DNA of 64,000 nt from Floccularia luteovirens. Its lineage: Eukaryota; Basidiomycota; Agaricomycetes; Agaricales; Squamanitaceae. A program made the position numbers and the translations under genes. The notes beneath the pieces are model-generated. The model was not told where the DNA came from, made no database searches, and worked only from the letters and a program-made list of their open reading frames with translations. Below are positions 15,404 through 27,450 of the stretch, one piece after another. Where the stretch lies: NCBI GenBank assembly GCA_009739215.1, contig VSJF01000004.1:2108001-2172000 (forward strand), written 5' to 3'. Within the stretch, counting starts at the first letter, position 1. Each line of letters starts with the position of its first letter.

Positions 15404-17092
15404 ATGTTCAAGTCTGCAGCGCATTTGGTTAGACCGAAAACTCACTGGGTACAGCCTTCAGCTATAAAACGGTACCATTCATGTGTCCTCACTGCTCAAA
15501 TATTCATTGCTTTCCACTAGGTCATTTGCTGCTTCTCGATATGTGCGCTCGGAGGGCCCAATTCCAACTTCACTAGCCACATTCACTGATGAGGAAAATA
15601 TGCTGCGCGAAGCTGGTTTGTTTTATTCTCACAGATAGTCTTGCATCTAGTAAACAGCCTCACAGTAAAACGCTTCGCGACTGATGTGGTTGGGCCCAAA
15701 GTTCGAGAGATGGATGAAAACGAAAATATGGATCCAGCTGTCATCCAAGGTCTTTTTGACCAAGGGGTGAGCTCACACGAACGCCGTATTTAATTCTATA
15801 CAACAGCTGACATATCCGTCATAGCTTATGGGAATCGAGACAAGCGCAGACCATGGCGGTTCAGAATCTTCATTTACTGCAGCCATTATTGCCATTGAGG
15901 AACTGGCTAAGATTGATCCGTCTGTTTCTGTCATGTGTGACGTACACAACACACTTGTCAACACAGTAATGCGGAAGTATGGTACACAGGAACAACAAGA
16001 AAAATGGCTTCCACAGCTAGCCCAGTCAAAGGTACGTACTCTATAAATGATTCTATCTTAGGCTATACCTACACAATGCATCTTATTCTCTAGCTTGGAT
16101 CATTCTGCTTGTCTGAACCAGCGTCTGGATCCGATGCGTTCGCATTGCAAACTAGGGCAAAAAAGGACGGTGATAACTGGATCCTTAATGGCTCTAAGAT
16201 GTGGATCACCAACTCTAAAGAGGCTGACATCTTCCTCATTTTCGCAAATGTAAGTATTGTTCCACTGTTATAAATATTACATAGTTAATATAACTTGACA
16301 GATAGACCCCAGCAAAGGATATAAAGGCATCACATGCTTCATCGCAACAAAAGATATGGGCATCAAGATCGCAAAGAAAGAACAGAAGCTTGGCATCCGC
16401 GCGTCGTCAACATGTACACTGAACTTTGATGATCTCAAAATCCCTGCAGAAAATGTTCATAGGGGGTCAAGGTCAAGGCTATAAAGTCTGTCTTACTGAA
16501 AATGATTGTTACGCACGCTAATACTACGTCAGATTGCCATCGAAATTTTAAATGAGGGTACCAAACCCTGTTACCCTTAATCCCATTCCCTATAAATCTG
16601 ACTATTCAATCTAGGTCGTATAGGCATCGCCGCTCAAATGCTCGGGCTTGCGCAAGGAGCATTTGACAAAGCTGTCCCTTACACCTACGAACGCAAGCAA
16701 TTCGGACAGGCTATTGGGACTTTCCAGGGCATGTCATTCCAGATTGCAAAGGCAGCCATCGATATTGAAACTGCACGTCTATTGACATACAATGCGGCCC
16801 GACGCAAGGAAGATGGACTCAGCTTTGTAAAAGAAGCAGCAATGGCAAAATATTGGAGTAGTGTTGTCGCTCAGTCAGTGTCTGGATCAGCTATAGAATG
16901 GGCTGGAGGAGTGGGCTTTACTCGCGAAACAGGTATTGAGAAGTTCTGGAGGGATTCAAAGATAGTACGTCTCCTATTGTTTTCACGCCTGCTTGCTAAT
17001 TGCTTTGTCAAATCAAGGGAGCAATTTATGAAGGCACATCCAACATCCAACTCCAAACAATTGCAAGGTTCATTCAGAAGGAATACTCATAG
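15404..17092 (+). CDS. Short/branched-chain acyl-CoA dehydrogenase, mitochondrial (one apparent frame interruption)
   Basis: This FAD enzyme oxidises short or 2-methyl-branched acyl-CoA in isoleucine/fatty-acid catabolism. The ATG is 15404 and the N-terminus looks like a mitochondrial presequence ([15 protein letters not shown]). Visible motifs are [33 protein letters not shown] (FAD/substrate loop), [30 protein letters not shown] and [18 protein letters not shown]. The Glu in YEGTSN is the catalytic base position of ACADS/ACADSB. The stop TAG is 17090-17092. Introns are short, with GTCTGT used once as a donor. At 16455-16470, between AEN and GQGQGYK, the frame is off by one extra base beside a run of five G (16462-16466). 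No intron fits there. With one base fewer the protein would be continuous, so this is either a sequencing indel or an inactivating mutation. Confidence 0.9.
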
Positions 17093-20000
17093 CATTCACA
17101 CATTCAGATACTAACTCCATATTTACTTAAACTAAACAATATACAACCGCACACGTCAAAAGAGAGGTGATCTATGAATGAACGTGCAAGGTGTCTCTCC
17201 TCGGAGACCACATAAACCTTTACAACAGATAAACCTGTGTCACCTCTCTTCTCAGATATCTGTCCGCGCAGTGCATCATGGATATGAATGCTTTCTCCAG
17301 ACATTCCCATGGCCAGACCCCGCCGGTTCGCCTCGGACTCGTGTGGTCGTCGTTATCCCGATTCCGTGTACCTGCATAAGTATCTGTATTTTTGGGGTTT
17401 CCATGTTAAATCTGACGTCCAGAATTCTATCGACGGGTACCACTCCCGATCTGTCGTTTACCCATATCCCAAAACCATCGCTATGTAGATCTGACGAGCT
17501 CGAATCTTAAGAACCATATATCCCATTTATTGAACTATAGATGGGAGGTACTTAGATACGCGGGTTCCCTACTAGATCAGGTTCCATGCGTTTGACAGTC
17601 GCAAATTCCGACGACAAAGGACCAGAGGTGACACCTCTGCCCTCATTTCTACCCCTTTTCCTCGTTTTCCCCGACGTCAGGAAGGCTTTTGTGAGTTTAT
17701 ATTGATAGCCTATCAAAAAAAAGGGACGACTCACCTCTCTCCTTCATTCCCCTCTGTCGCCGATTTTTCACGCTCGTTCATGAGTCTCCGACTCCTCGCT
17801 GATACTCCGTCGTGATCGCCCGCATTAATCACCGGAACCCCCATCATGATCTCCCTTGTCAATCATCTATGGCATGTCGTAATACGTATTCAGAATTGAA
17901 CTTCAACATGTTATGGTTACATGATCTTCCTTATTCCTCAAACGCTTTTCTATTCATAAACCACCCCTCGCTCATAGTCGACGGGCATCTATTAGCAAGC
18001 CCACCATCGCTTTGCGTGCTATTGAGTTTAATCGAGCAACTTACGCTAATTAGTATGCTCCGGTACTCTCTATTTTTTTCAAGCCTCGCGTTCAGGTTTT
18101 TATGTCGTCCCTTTTTGGCGCCAAAAATTAATACACTTGTATTTCCATCTACCCGTGCTTCTAGGTCATCACACTGCGCACTTGCTTATGTCCACACATT
18201 AAATACCACTCACACGTGGAATCAATCCCCTACTCCCTCCTCAGGATAAAGTAGAACAACTCTATCAATAAACGGGAAGTGTTTTGCATAGCCATCATAG
18301 AACAACGTGTTAGGGGTTATTATTTATGCTGCCTGTGTATTTTTGGGGCCACCGCCAATCTAAATACATGAATTAGCGTGAAGACAACTCTTCCACCGAC
18401 GACGACCGTGTCCGGTCCACCGCCTATCGTCAATCTTACCGACCTCATCACTTAAACCCACTACTATCAGAATTTACCGACATGAAGTAGTCAGATGTTC
18501 TTGGCTAGTATGCGCTTACCATTCGAAGGCCGAGCCAATTCTAGCCGTTCTGCGGGTAAAAGACCTTTATATCAACATTATGTTTCCGTCGTTTCACCCC
18601 TAGCTTCACTTAGATTAAAATTTCCTTTAAAAAGCCCTGCCGAGACAACCCCTAGTCGAGGTCTCAGGATTCAGTCTCTCATTGGCCCTTCAATTGGAAT
18701 CCACCGCATGTGGACTTTACACATTCTTGGAAAATGCAAGGCGTCATCTTTGAAAGTATGAGGCTCCATGATTATTGCTGTCCACGCATGCGAGCCTACC
18801 GGGAATCTACTTAACCGTATGATATGCTTTCTTGAATAGGAGGTTAGGTTAGAAAAATTACGAATGACACCATTGGCGTAATACGCATCGCGTATCGCAA
18901 AATAAACGCACCCTAATCTTGTAGATTTGAATCCTGAAGATGAGGATCCGGCAAAAATTAGGCGAATACCCTGCGAGAACAGATGCAGGCCCTTCTTTAT
19001 ACCTCTATCACAACCAATAAAGGCAACCAAGTGTGTGTATGACAGAAGTCTCTCTGACGAGGGGAATAGATATACCCAATCGATTCTTCCCTAGAGTGGA
19101 TTGGCGATATTTCCAGAAGGTATGACCGATAAGGTATACAATAGAATCGAGAAGCTGGAAGCCAGAGGTAATGGGAGCTGTTGTGGGAAATAGGTATCCA
19201 AGGATGAGGTGTGTGAATCAATACTAATGAGCAGCTGGAGAATACGAAAAGGAAGATATCGGCACTTGTAGAAGATAGATAAGATTGAATACACGAGAAA
19301 GGATCCAATACAAGTGGTCAGGAGGGCAAACCTCCGGATGGCTATGTAGATTGCATTTTCTGCGAAGTTAATCGTTGTGAGCACAAGGAATAACAAAGAA
19401 GAACAGTCGCAAACATAGATGGCATATGTGTGTACCCTGTGGAGCGTGAGGCGCAGCCATTGCATCAGCGGGAAGTCAATCATGGGAATTGGAACCTCAG
19501 GAGATGGATCGTGAATTGATTCCAAGCCATTTGAGACGTTGGATCGCATCATCAGACAGAATCAGTAATGAATATATAGAATGAAACATAGCAGAATACG
19601 GAATGGCCAAAAAGTAAAGATGATGAAGTAGCAGTCGTCACAAGATGATGCCAGAAGACATATGACTCGTCGCATTTGGCAATGGAGCAGAGATACAATT
19701 AGTGTGGCTAATGAATGTTGGAAAGCCAATCTCAGAGAACCGAAAAGAGAAACGTGGGGACTGCGGGGAAGAATTGAGGAAAGAACTGAAGGTCATAAAA
19801 GGGAACATGGTGATGAACCATATGTAGAGAACCACATATACTAAACAAACTCACCACATCATATCCACTCGATTCTCAATGCATCAACTTATCCGTTCAT
19901 GAGCAACAATAGCAAACGAAAGGAAGGAGTGGATTTGAGTTAGACTTTATTCCCCACAAATAGCATATACATAAACATACACAAAACGGGAACCATCCAA

Positions 20001-20097
20001 CCCCCAGTACCGCGTTCTCTTTATGTCTATATGGAACGGATCACAAGGAGCGCTCTTTTCTGCCTTATATGTCAACCCGCCGGTCAGTTCCCACATC
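17093..20097. other. Gene-poor stretch between the acyl-CoA dehydrogenase and the HEM25 3' end
   Basis: About 3 kb hold only ORFs up to about 150 codons, with no family motif. The + strand is pyrimidine-rich in much of 17200-18650 and purine-rich in much of 19000-20000. A minus-strand ORF at 19091-19552 is hydrophobic, but no splice pattern or conserved motif supports it. This could be long UTRs, non-coding RNA or relic sequence. I see no terminal repeats. Confidence 0.4.
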
Positions 20098-23000
20098 TTA
20101 CCGTGCTCGAAGCATCAGTATTCCTTCATATACCGCCCACCCGATGGCAGAACTCAGAACCTTACGCGACATTCTCAGCGACGCGCCATCAAAGTACCCT
20201 GCGAAGCCGCGTTGCTGTAATTAGCGTGTGACGTGCATTAGAATTGAACGACGAAAGGAAAGAAAACGATAGATCAGCATCAAGACATAGCTTAATAGGT
20301 TCTCCAATGACAAACCTGCCATATGGCCATAACAGTGCTTGTGAAACCGCTGTATCTTGCTTCCGTGCGAACTTGCATTTTAGTCTACAAAAATAAAAGA
20401 AGTAGGTGCGACAAATCAGCATAGCGTCCTGAGGTGAGACGATACGGGAAGACCATGGGAACCACATGGTACAACATCAGTAAATGATGAAGGGAACAGA
20501 TGAGAGTAAAGCAAACTGATGAATCCAGCAGAGACCGTAGAATAGTACACACCTTGACAACATCAAACGGGTGGGTAGCCAGCGTTGCAAGCGCTCCAGC
20601 AGTTGCAGCGGAAACACCGTGTAAAACGGTTGCATGGGCGTGTGAGTGCGGAGGGAGGATGCGTACTATTGATAGAGTGTTTTGATCGAGATTTATGGAT
20701 TTCATGGATTTTGACCAGCGAAGTAGAATGTTGTCCAACGATCGAGGAGCATTGGGGGCGACGCGTATAAAGAAATATGTTAGCATCAGATGGTTTAGGA
20801 TAATAAAACACAAAAAGGGAAGGTAGAAAAAAATGAGAAAATAGTGAGGAGAAATAATAAAGTATTCTGAAAAAAGCCCAGACATAACATCTGACGTGGC
20901 TCCATGACATAAGAATAGTTGGAGCAAATTGATATGCATCATACCCCTTAGCCACTGGTTAAGCAACCGAGTATAAATTTACTGCACTACACGACCTAGA
21001 AAGAGAAGAAGCAAAGGTCGAACCATACCAGCCGGTGATAATAGGCGACGGTCATAAAGACAATAATGCAATGATGGGTGATGATGTCCTGTGCATAACC
21101 AGAACTTGATAAAAGCACAACTTGTATGGAGGGGGCCCCTGGAAAAATGATTTAAAAATTTGAATCGGACGGCAGCCAGATTGTAGGGGTGATCCCTCTC
21201 CAGATTGTCCGCACCAGAAATTTGGGGGTGCTGCCGACAATTTCTTCCTGCAGGAAGATGTGTGGATTGGATTTGACAAATAAAGATCCAACATATAGCG
21301 GACCGGGATCAAATGCCAGGTTAAGGTATTGAGATTCTCGAATAACAACTCAGGGAACGAAAACATAAACACCTGTTATGGTGGCGGTGGAGAATATGAA
21401 ACAAGAACAAGATAAAAAGTGGGTTACCGGCTCGCCATAAAGATGAACGTAAGGACCCTGTGAAACCTCAAAACGGCTGCGTGGTGCAATGAATGAAGCA
21501 GAGAAAAGTTCCATCAGAGTGCAGGAATCACCGTGCAGGTGCTACAAGTGCCGCCGGAGAGAATTTCCTGTCTAGCCAGCATAGGGAGAAAGTGGACACA
21601 CCCCGAATATGCTTAGGGAGTAGGACCCTACATCGATCATACGTGGAGGCTAAATAGAGGAGTCCATGGACCCCTGCTGAAAAACACGACGGGTAAGGAG
21701 GTAATGACCTGCACACACAGGAAAGATGTGTCCCAAGAAAGTATCCATATCCATATCGATGAATAGAAATATCAAGGGCCCACACAAAACCCCTCAATTC
21801 TCCAATACAGCAAAGGGACCCATGCCGAAAAAGTTGCGCACGGTCCTACGTACACCAAACGGAACATCCTTCATGCGAAATAGAACAGCATATCAGAAAA
21901 CCAGGGTGCATGAAGGATCCATGAGTGGGGATCAGTCACGCAAGAGAGACGAAATAAAACAGAGGGAGAAATGGGATAAAAGAAGGATCGGAGGTAAGCA
22001 TGAAACATAAAATGAAATGCGAGAATGGGATCCGAAGAAATCGTAGGACCGGAACAGTAAAAACTTATAACCGAAGAAACATGAAACAACCAAAGCCGGA
22101 AAAAAAAGACAGAAAAAAAGAGGGTAGATGAATGTACCCTAGGATGGCATGTGGTATATGGAATATCCTTGTCTCCATAGGTGGAAGCAGGCGTTCAAAA
22201 TGCGCAAATGAAGCAGATTAACCATCCACAGAGGTATTGGGGGGGCTGGGGAAAACGCAGGACCAAGGGGAGGAAAGATAAGAAACTAACCTCCTTCTTT
22301 CTTCACCCATTCATAGCCAAGCACAAATAATCCAGCATATGGTGCGTCCCGGAGAGCCGATGCACCAAAACCGCGTAATAGTGCACGGGGACCCTCCGCA
22401 AAGAGTTGTACAAGGGCGCGTCGCATGGTGAGTGGATGAGTAATTGATGTATGGGAAAGGGGGAGAGGGGGGTATCGGCTTGTGGTGATACCAGGTGGTA
22501 CTACTGGTCCTGCAGGGTTATGTATTGTGCTCTACATGACATTTCAACCTCGCATTAATCAACCTCTCCCTTCCTCAGGTAACGATAACTCACCTCAAAC
22601 CGAGCTTTGAGAACTGAAATTGGGTTTAACAAAAAACCCACAGCGACTCTCGTCACTCCGCCCGCTAACAGGTTGCCTTGACTCGTAAGGGTAGGTAGGA
22701 CAGACCTTCTATTATTATTATTATTAATTGGAGTGGTAGTGCACACCAACGCAAAATATGGGGATGTCGCCATTAATGTTCTTAGTTGTGTTAAACCTGT
22801 CATATACATGGCTACACCCGGTACATTCCTGTAAAAGGAGTCAAGTTATGAGCTTATGCTGAGGGACAGAAGGATTTAGTTTCAACTTACCGTATGAGAG
22901 ACGGGGTCGTGCCGCGCCACAGACCCCAGATTCCACCGGCCATGACCACTTCGCGTGCTGTAGCAAGTATGATGGAGGAGCGTGGATTAGGGAGCGGCAA

Positions 23001-23335
23001 CGACAGTGCACTTGCTGATCGTAATGCCTGTCCACTTCCCATTGCGAATAGTCGTCCGAGCTTTCGTGAGGGTGAGAGGTTATGCGAAAGCCAATGGGCG
23101 TGGGCGTTCATCGCCTTGTTGCATACGGGTTTTAAGGAGATCAACTATTGGTACATAAGCATCACTCTAAGACCAAAGCTTATTGAGAAGATGTCAAGCA
23201 AGACTAACAGGGCTGAAGACAAATCGTAGTTGCGAATCCCGAACACGCGCCTGCATAGAAAGTCAGTTATTGTTCGTTTACCGAGAGATTTCAATAAAAC
23301 ATACCCGACATGAGTTGGTTCCCGACATTGCTCAT
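20098..23335 (-). CDS. HEM25: Mitochondrial glycine carrier, HEM25/SLC25A38 family
   Basis: This is an inner-membrane carrier that supplies glycine for heme synthesis. The start is ATG 23333-23335 ([16 protein letters not shown]) and the stop TAA 20098-20100. All three carrier repeats are visible: [14 protein letters not shown] with [29 protein letters not shown] with [17 protein letters not shown], and [10 protein letters not shown] with [12 protein letters not shown]. Family-specific [18 protein letters not shown] and [15 protein letters not shown] segments point to SLC25A38 rather than other carriers. Repeat 1 can only be joined to the next exon in frame by a GC-AG intron (23015-23114). 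One intron, 20666-22290, is 1625 nt, far longer than the rest. A (TTA)n tract near 22710-22727 encodes a short poly-Asn loop. It shares a 149-bp divergent promoter with SPT4. Confidence 0.88.
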
Positions 23336-23484
23336 ATGCACTTGTGAATGTTAACACAAAGATTAATGACGAACAACAATTCAAATTCAAATTGGAGCTG
23401 GTCTGCGAATGATGTCACGTGGCACAGCTTGTGCCTGTTTGAACAACCCAGTCCTCCAGATTTCAGTCCCCCAAGGTCGTTAAC
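23336..23484. promoter_or_regulatory. Divergent promoter with CACGTG, HEM25 / SPT4
   Basis: This 149-bp spacer lies between opposed start codons, with the CACGTG palindrome at 23416-23421 (context GTCACGTGGCAC) near the middle. A CAATTCAAATTCAAATTG-like AT-rich tract lies beside it on the HEM25 side. Confidence 0.55.
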
Positions 23485-23952
23485 ATGGCTGCTGCAATCC
23501 CTGCGACAGCGCGCTCTAAACAACTTCGCTCTTGTCTACTATGCTCAATAATCCAGCTCCCAGCAGACTTCCGCAAAAATGGCTGTCCAAACTGCGAAGA
23601 AATCATGCAGGTAGGTTCCTATTCCCCGCACATCTCTTGACTTTCCTAACATTGCATACAGATGAAAGGCAATCCAGAACGTATTGCTACATGTACTACA
23701 ACCTACTTTGATGGTGTCATAGCTGTCGTTGATCCGGAGACGTCCTGGGTCTCCCGTTGGCAGCGTACTTGTACGTATCCCTATTCATCTTATATCATTT
23801 CTTCTCTTCACAACCTTGTTATCGATGTAGCAAAATACGTTCGTGGCATGTATGCAGCCCGCGTAAAAGGTCGTGTCCCAGAAGATGTTGAGGCTGAGCT
23901 GGAGAGCCGTGGCATAAAATACCGTCCCAGAGACCAGACAGATCAGGATTAA
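23485..23952 (+). CDS. SPT4: Transcription elongation factor SPT4
   Basis: SPT4 is the small zinc-binding partner of SPT5 in the DSIF complex, which aids RNA polymerase II processivity. Three exons give about 118 residues, the usual length. The zinc finger is complete: CLLC (residues about 17-20) and CPNC (about 34-37). NPERIATCTTTYFDGVIAVV and SWVSRWQR follow, then KYVRGMYAARVKGRVPEDV. The start at 23485 gives MAAAIPATARSKQLRSCLLC, matching the family. The stop is TAA 23950-23952. Introns follow EIMQ and WQRT. The frame is intact. Confidence 0.95.
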
Positions 23953-24427
23953 ATCCAAGGTATACAAAGTCAAGGGGTCAAGCAGAAGCAACTCGGTGCT
24001 AGAGCCGCTATTTGGAGGGCAGGTTTGGTGGTTAATGGGATAAATGCTGGGTTACTGGCATGGTTTATATGCATAGCTCAGGGGTGGGTGCAATGTCCTG
24101 GTACTCGGGTACATGTCAGTTGGAAGCGGTTCACTCTCAGAACCGTTGTCATAAAAGCATGTTTTATAGTAAGGACACTCTGGCAAGATGGTGGTATTGG
24201 ATAATTATCTGGTGTTTTTGGAGTATTAAAATTAGACTAATCCCTATTATCCCCAACTATATCATCAGATCACAATCACAAGTTCAATCACATTCATTAC
24301 AGATAACTATTTTACTTACAAAAAGTTACACTATAAAATCTACATTTATGTTTACTTACATATAAATGGATTAAGATCACACAAATAGAGTAAACATTTC
24401 CTTTCTATCCGTCCTCCAGATATAACT
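23953..24427. other. Convergent 3' intergenic region, SPT4 / lipase
   Basis: This 475-bp stretch lies between two stop codons facing each other. It is AT-rich from about 24220 to 24410. No ORF of note is present; it presumably carries the 3' UTRs and polyadenylation signals of both genes. Confidence 0.45.
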
Positions 24428-27382
24428 TTACAACAGGTCATGCAACACCCGATCGTACTGGTGCGGAAGATGAGCCCTATATTAGTGGAAAGAATATCAG
24501 TATATGGCACAAAGCACTCAATAGAATAAGAACAAAAATACTCACGTCAGCATATTTCTGGCAAAAACCAACTGCGAAAACACCTGTTCCACATCCAGCA
24601 CTTCAAATAGACGCAAATTATCTGGTACAGTTCCATTTTTATCACCTTCCCCCTTCGAGTCCTTCGTTCCTTCACGTCCACTCCTTCTATGTTTAGGGTG
24701 TAAATCACTTTCTCGCATCGCCCACAAAACACGGCCAGGAGGATACATATGCACGTTTGTCATATTTGCCTCAAGTGTCTTGCGCATTGCAATGAACTAC
24801 AAAGTACATTAAATCACTTCTCAGATAAAGAAGAAAAAATAAGGCTTACCCAACGTGCATCTTCTGCATCTTCTCCACAATCTTCTCCATCAGCTTTCCG
24901 ATTGTGAGCCTCTCTCCACCGTTTCGCACGGTGCATAACAGCAGCCCATCCTTCTCCATTCTCACCAGCATCATCTTTCGCCCAGTTCCAATTCCAGTCC
25001 TGTGCCCAATCAGTCCACGACTTTTCCTTTTCTGATGTTTGGGCCTTCCGTTTGCTTTTCTCAGCATCTCCTCGTGCTTGTGCATCACACAACCACAATG
25101 CTGAATTCTTTAGGTCACGCGTCGTGCCAAGCGACAGACGTGCAACAACGTCATGTGAATATACGAGTGAAGTGATTAATTTTTGTGTGAGACGGGCAAG
25201 TGGTGCAGAGGTTAATGTCCTAGGTAGGAGTTAATTATTTGCTTAATTCCGATATACGAAACTGGTACTTACGGTGGTCCAAGACAATACACATATGTCC
25301 TTCTTCCGACAGGTAGACCGCTTGAAGGGACAGTACGGCATGTATTTGGGTCAGCCCACATCTTTTTAAGAAGGAATAATATTAGTCCTGAAGAATATAA
25401 AAGAAGAAATTTAGAAGAACAAAGAAATGGTAGAGGGAAGCTTGGATGTAACACGTGAGATAGCATCCCGTCCACCCTTATCAAGTATAATCTCAAGGAA
25501 CCAACACTCACCATACCAATCATCGCGGCCACACCCGCACCAAGACTATGTCCACACAAGATAAGTTCTGTGTAACCAAAGTATACATCAGCGTCTTTAC
25601 GCAAAAACCGCAAAAGGTGATACATACCAAACCCCTCGTTCGCTTTCAAAGCATCCCTCACCGCAACTTGGACAGGCTTACCTATAGCACCCATGGCGCG
25701 CGCCAGGCGCAGCATTCCGCCATGCACAAGGTAAGGGTATTCTCCATCCGTGTCGGGTTCTCCGTCACCTTGAGTATCTGTCTCATTACAACCTGATTTG
25801 CCCCAAGAAGGCACGAACCGCACTGGGTCACAGGTCAAATCCACTGCAATTTCATTCAAGCTCATAGTTCCGCGAAGGACTACGATGACTTGTGAGCGAA
25901 CGTGATCCGTGAGGACCCAGAAACGAGGGAGACGATGGGAGTTGGAGCTAGATACAATTGCTGTACGTTTGGGTTTATGTTCTGAAGTGCCGGGATGTTG
26001 ATTCATATGTGATTGTCTGGTATACGCGTGGGTATGAGTGTGCGATTGGGTATTGGAGGGGGTATGTGAGGATGAATTATCTCCATGATCTGCACACTTC
26101 TGGAATATTTCACTATCATGTCTGCCAAAGAACACGTCCCACCATGAGTAACCCGCAGTGTAGGCTGCGTATCGAACGTCGCCTTTCATATTTGTGTCCA
26201 CGTCTCGACGCCCCGCAGCTTCCTCTTCCGACGCGTCAACGGCGCGTGTAAGTTGTGCCTCCTCTTGGGCCTTGTCAACCCTTTGACTATGTCCCGAGCC
26301 CTCACTTTCACGCCATGGTGCAAACGGAGGCGGAGAGGTCACACCAAAAAAGAGCATACTTGCACCACCATACCCGGCAAGAACCATCTTAGATAATCGA
26401 CGTAATCTGCTTTTCAGCTCGACATGTGATAACGGAAGTGGTTCGTCATTGGCAAGATTATGAATAGAATATGCGGATGGAATGTGGGGCGTTAACAAGG
26501 GAGATGAGATCACGAGAGACCGCGAACGGTGGGTTTGCAAAGTATGGGGATGTTGAACAGGTTCGCCGATATCGGCAGTGATAACTTGGGGACCGCGTTC
26601 ACCAGGAAATATAACATCCGAAGTTACTCGGATACGTGATTTTCTACGATAAGATAATGCAAGTCAGCATACGAGATGATTCCGAAGGAGAGGATCAGAG
26701 AAAGTTTTAATTGGGGAGATCACAAGACCAGGGTAGGGCAGTCACGTTGATCAGGGGGAAAACGAAAAACACGGGAGACGTACTTTTTGGTTATACGAGG
26801 ATGCGCAGCATCGGAGCTTGGGTCAGCTACATCGAGCTCACGGAGATGCTTGAGCCACCGTTGTTCCTGCCATTCCTGGGTGACACCCTGAAGAGCGACC
26901 CAAGCTACAACCGCTCGTGCGACTTGAGCAATCCCATACTTTCGTTCCGGGTGTGGTGCACCTGCAGCCTGAAGTGCCCACTCGCGACGAACAAGAGGGA
27001 CAAATGACGCAAGAGAAAAAGACGCGTCGCCGGCACCTGGGCGGAGGACGGCAAGGAGGTTAACAGCTGCGTGTGCAGCAATGCGGGTAGAGGCTGAGAC
27101 ATATTCTGCAAGACGAAGAGGGGCCAAAGCGAGAACTTCAGCAGTATCTAGAGCAGAAGTTAGTGGTTGGGCAAGAGCTGGGGTGGCTAGTGGTCCTTTG
27201 GGGAAGAGAGCAGCATCGGCGAGAGCAAGAACGGTGGATGAAATGGAACGAGAAAGGGAAAAGGCTAGAGATGTCGAATGTTTAGCAGCAGCAATAGCAT
27301 AAGATGATGCAGAATGAGCTGAGTCAATAGCGTGCCTAGTAAGATCCCAGAGGTCATCGTGAACGTCGACGGAGAGCTCCAT
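24428..27382 (-). CDS. Class 3 lipase, sn1-specific diacylglycerol lipase-like
   Basis: This is an alpha/beta hydrolase that likely cleaves diacylglycerol or other lipids at a membrane. The ATG is 27380-27382 and the stop TAA 24428-24430. The N-terminal about 215 residues are Ala-rich and helical (ALAPLRLAEYVSAS). The lipase core includes SRLRRLSKMVLAGYGG-type helices, YSWWDVFFGRHD, VIVVLRGTMSLNEIAVDLTC, YLVHGGMLRLA and the nucleophile elbow ILCGHSLGAGVAAMIGM. RTYVYCLGPP and KLITSLVYSHDVVARLS-type segments follow, and the C-terminus PHQYDRVLHDLL resembles DAG lipases, where the catalytic His lies nearby. A His/Ser/Thr-rich insertion sits between the WWDVFFG and RFWVL blocks. A Lys/Trp/Asp-rich insertion is near the C-terminus. 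It is divergent from ICP55 at very short distance. Confidence 0.85.
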
Positions 27383-27450
27383 TCATAGCAAAGAGCAACT
27401 ACGCCGGCTAATTTATGCTTATATTTCCCCAGCTATTATCACGTGACCTT
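27383..27450. promoter_or_regulatory. Ultra-short divergent promoter with CACGTG, lipase / ICP55
   Basis: Only 68 bp separate the lipase ATG (27382) from the favoured ICP55 ATG (27451). CACGTG is at 27440-27445 (context ATCACGTGACC), and TTTATGCTTATATTT is AT-rich and TATA-like. If ICP55 instead starts at the in-frame ATG 27415, the spacer shrinks to 32 bp and the palindrome becomes coding, which argues for 27451. Confidence 0.5.

Noticed and set aside
19091..19552. 153-codon hydrophobic minus-strand ORF
   Set aside because: Hydrophobicity follows from the pyrimidine-rich strand composition of the whole 19-22 kb stretch; no conserved motif or splice context.
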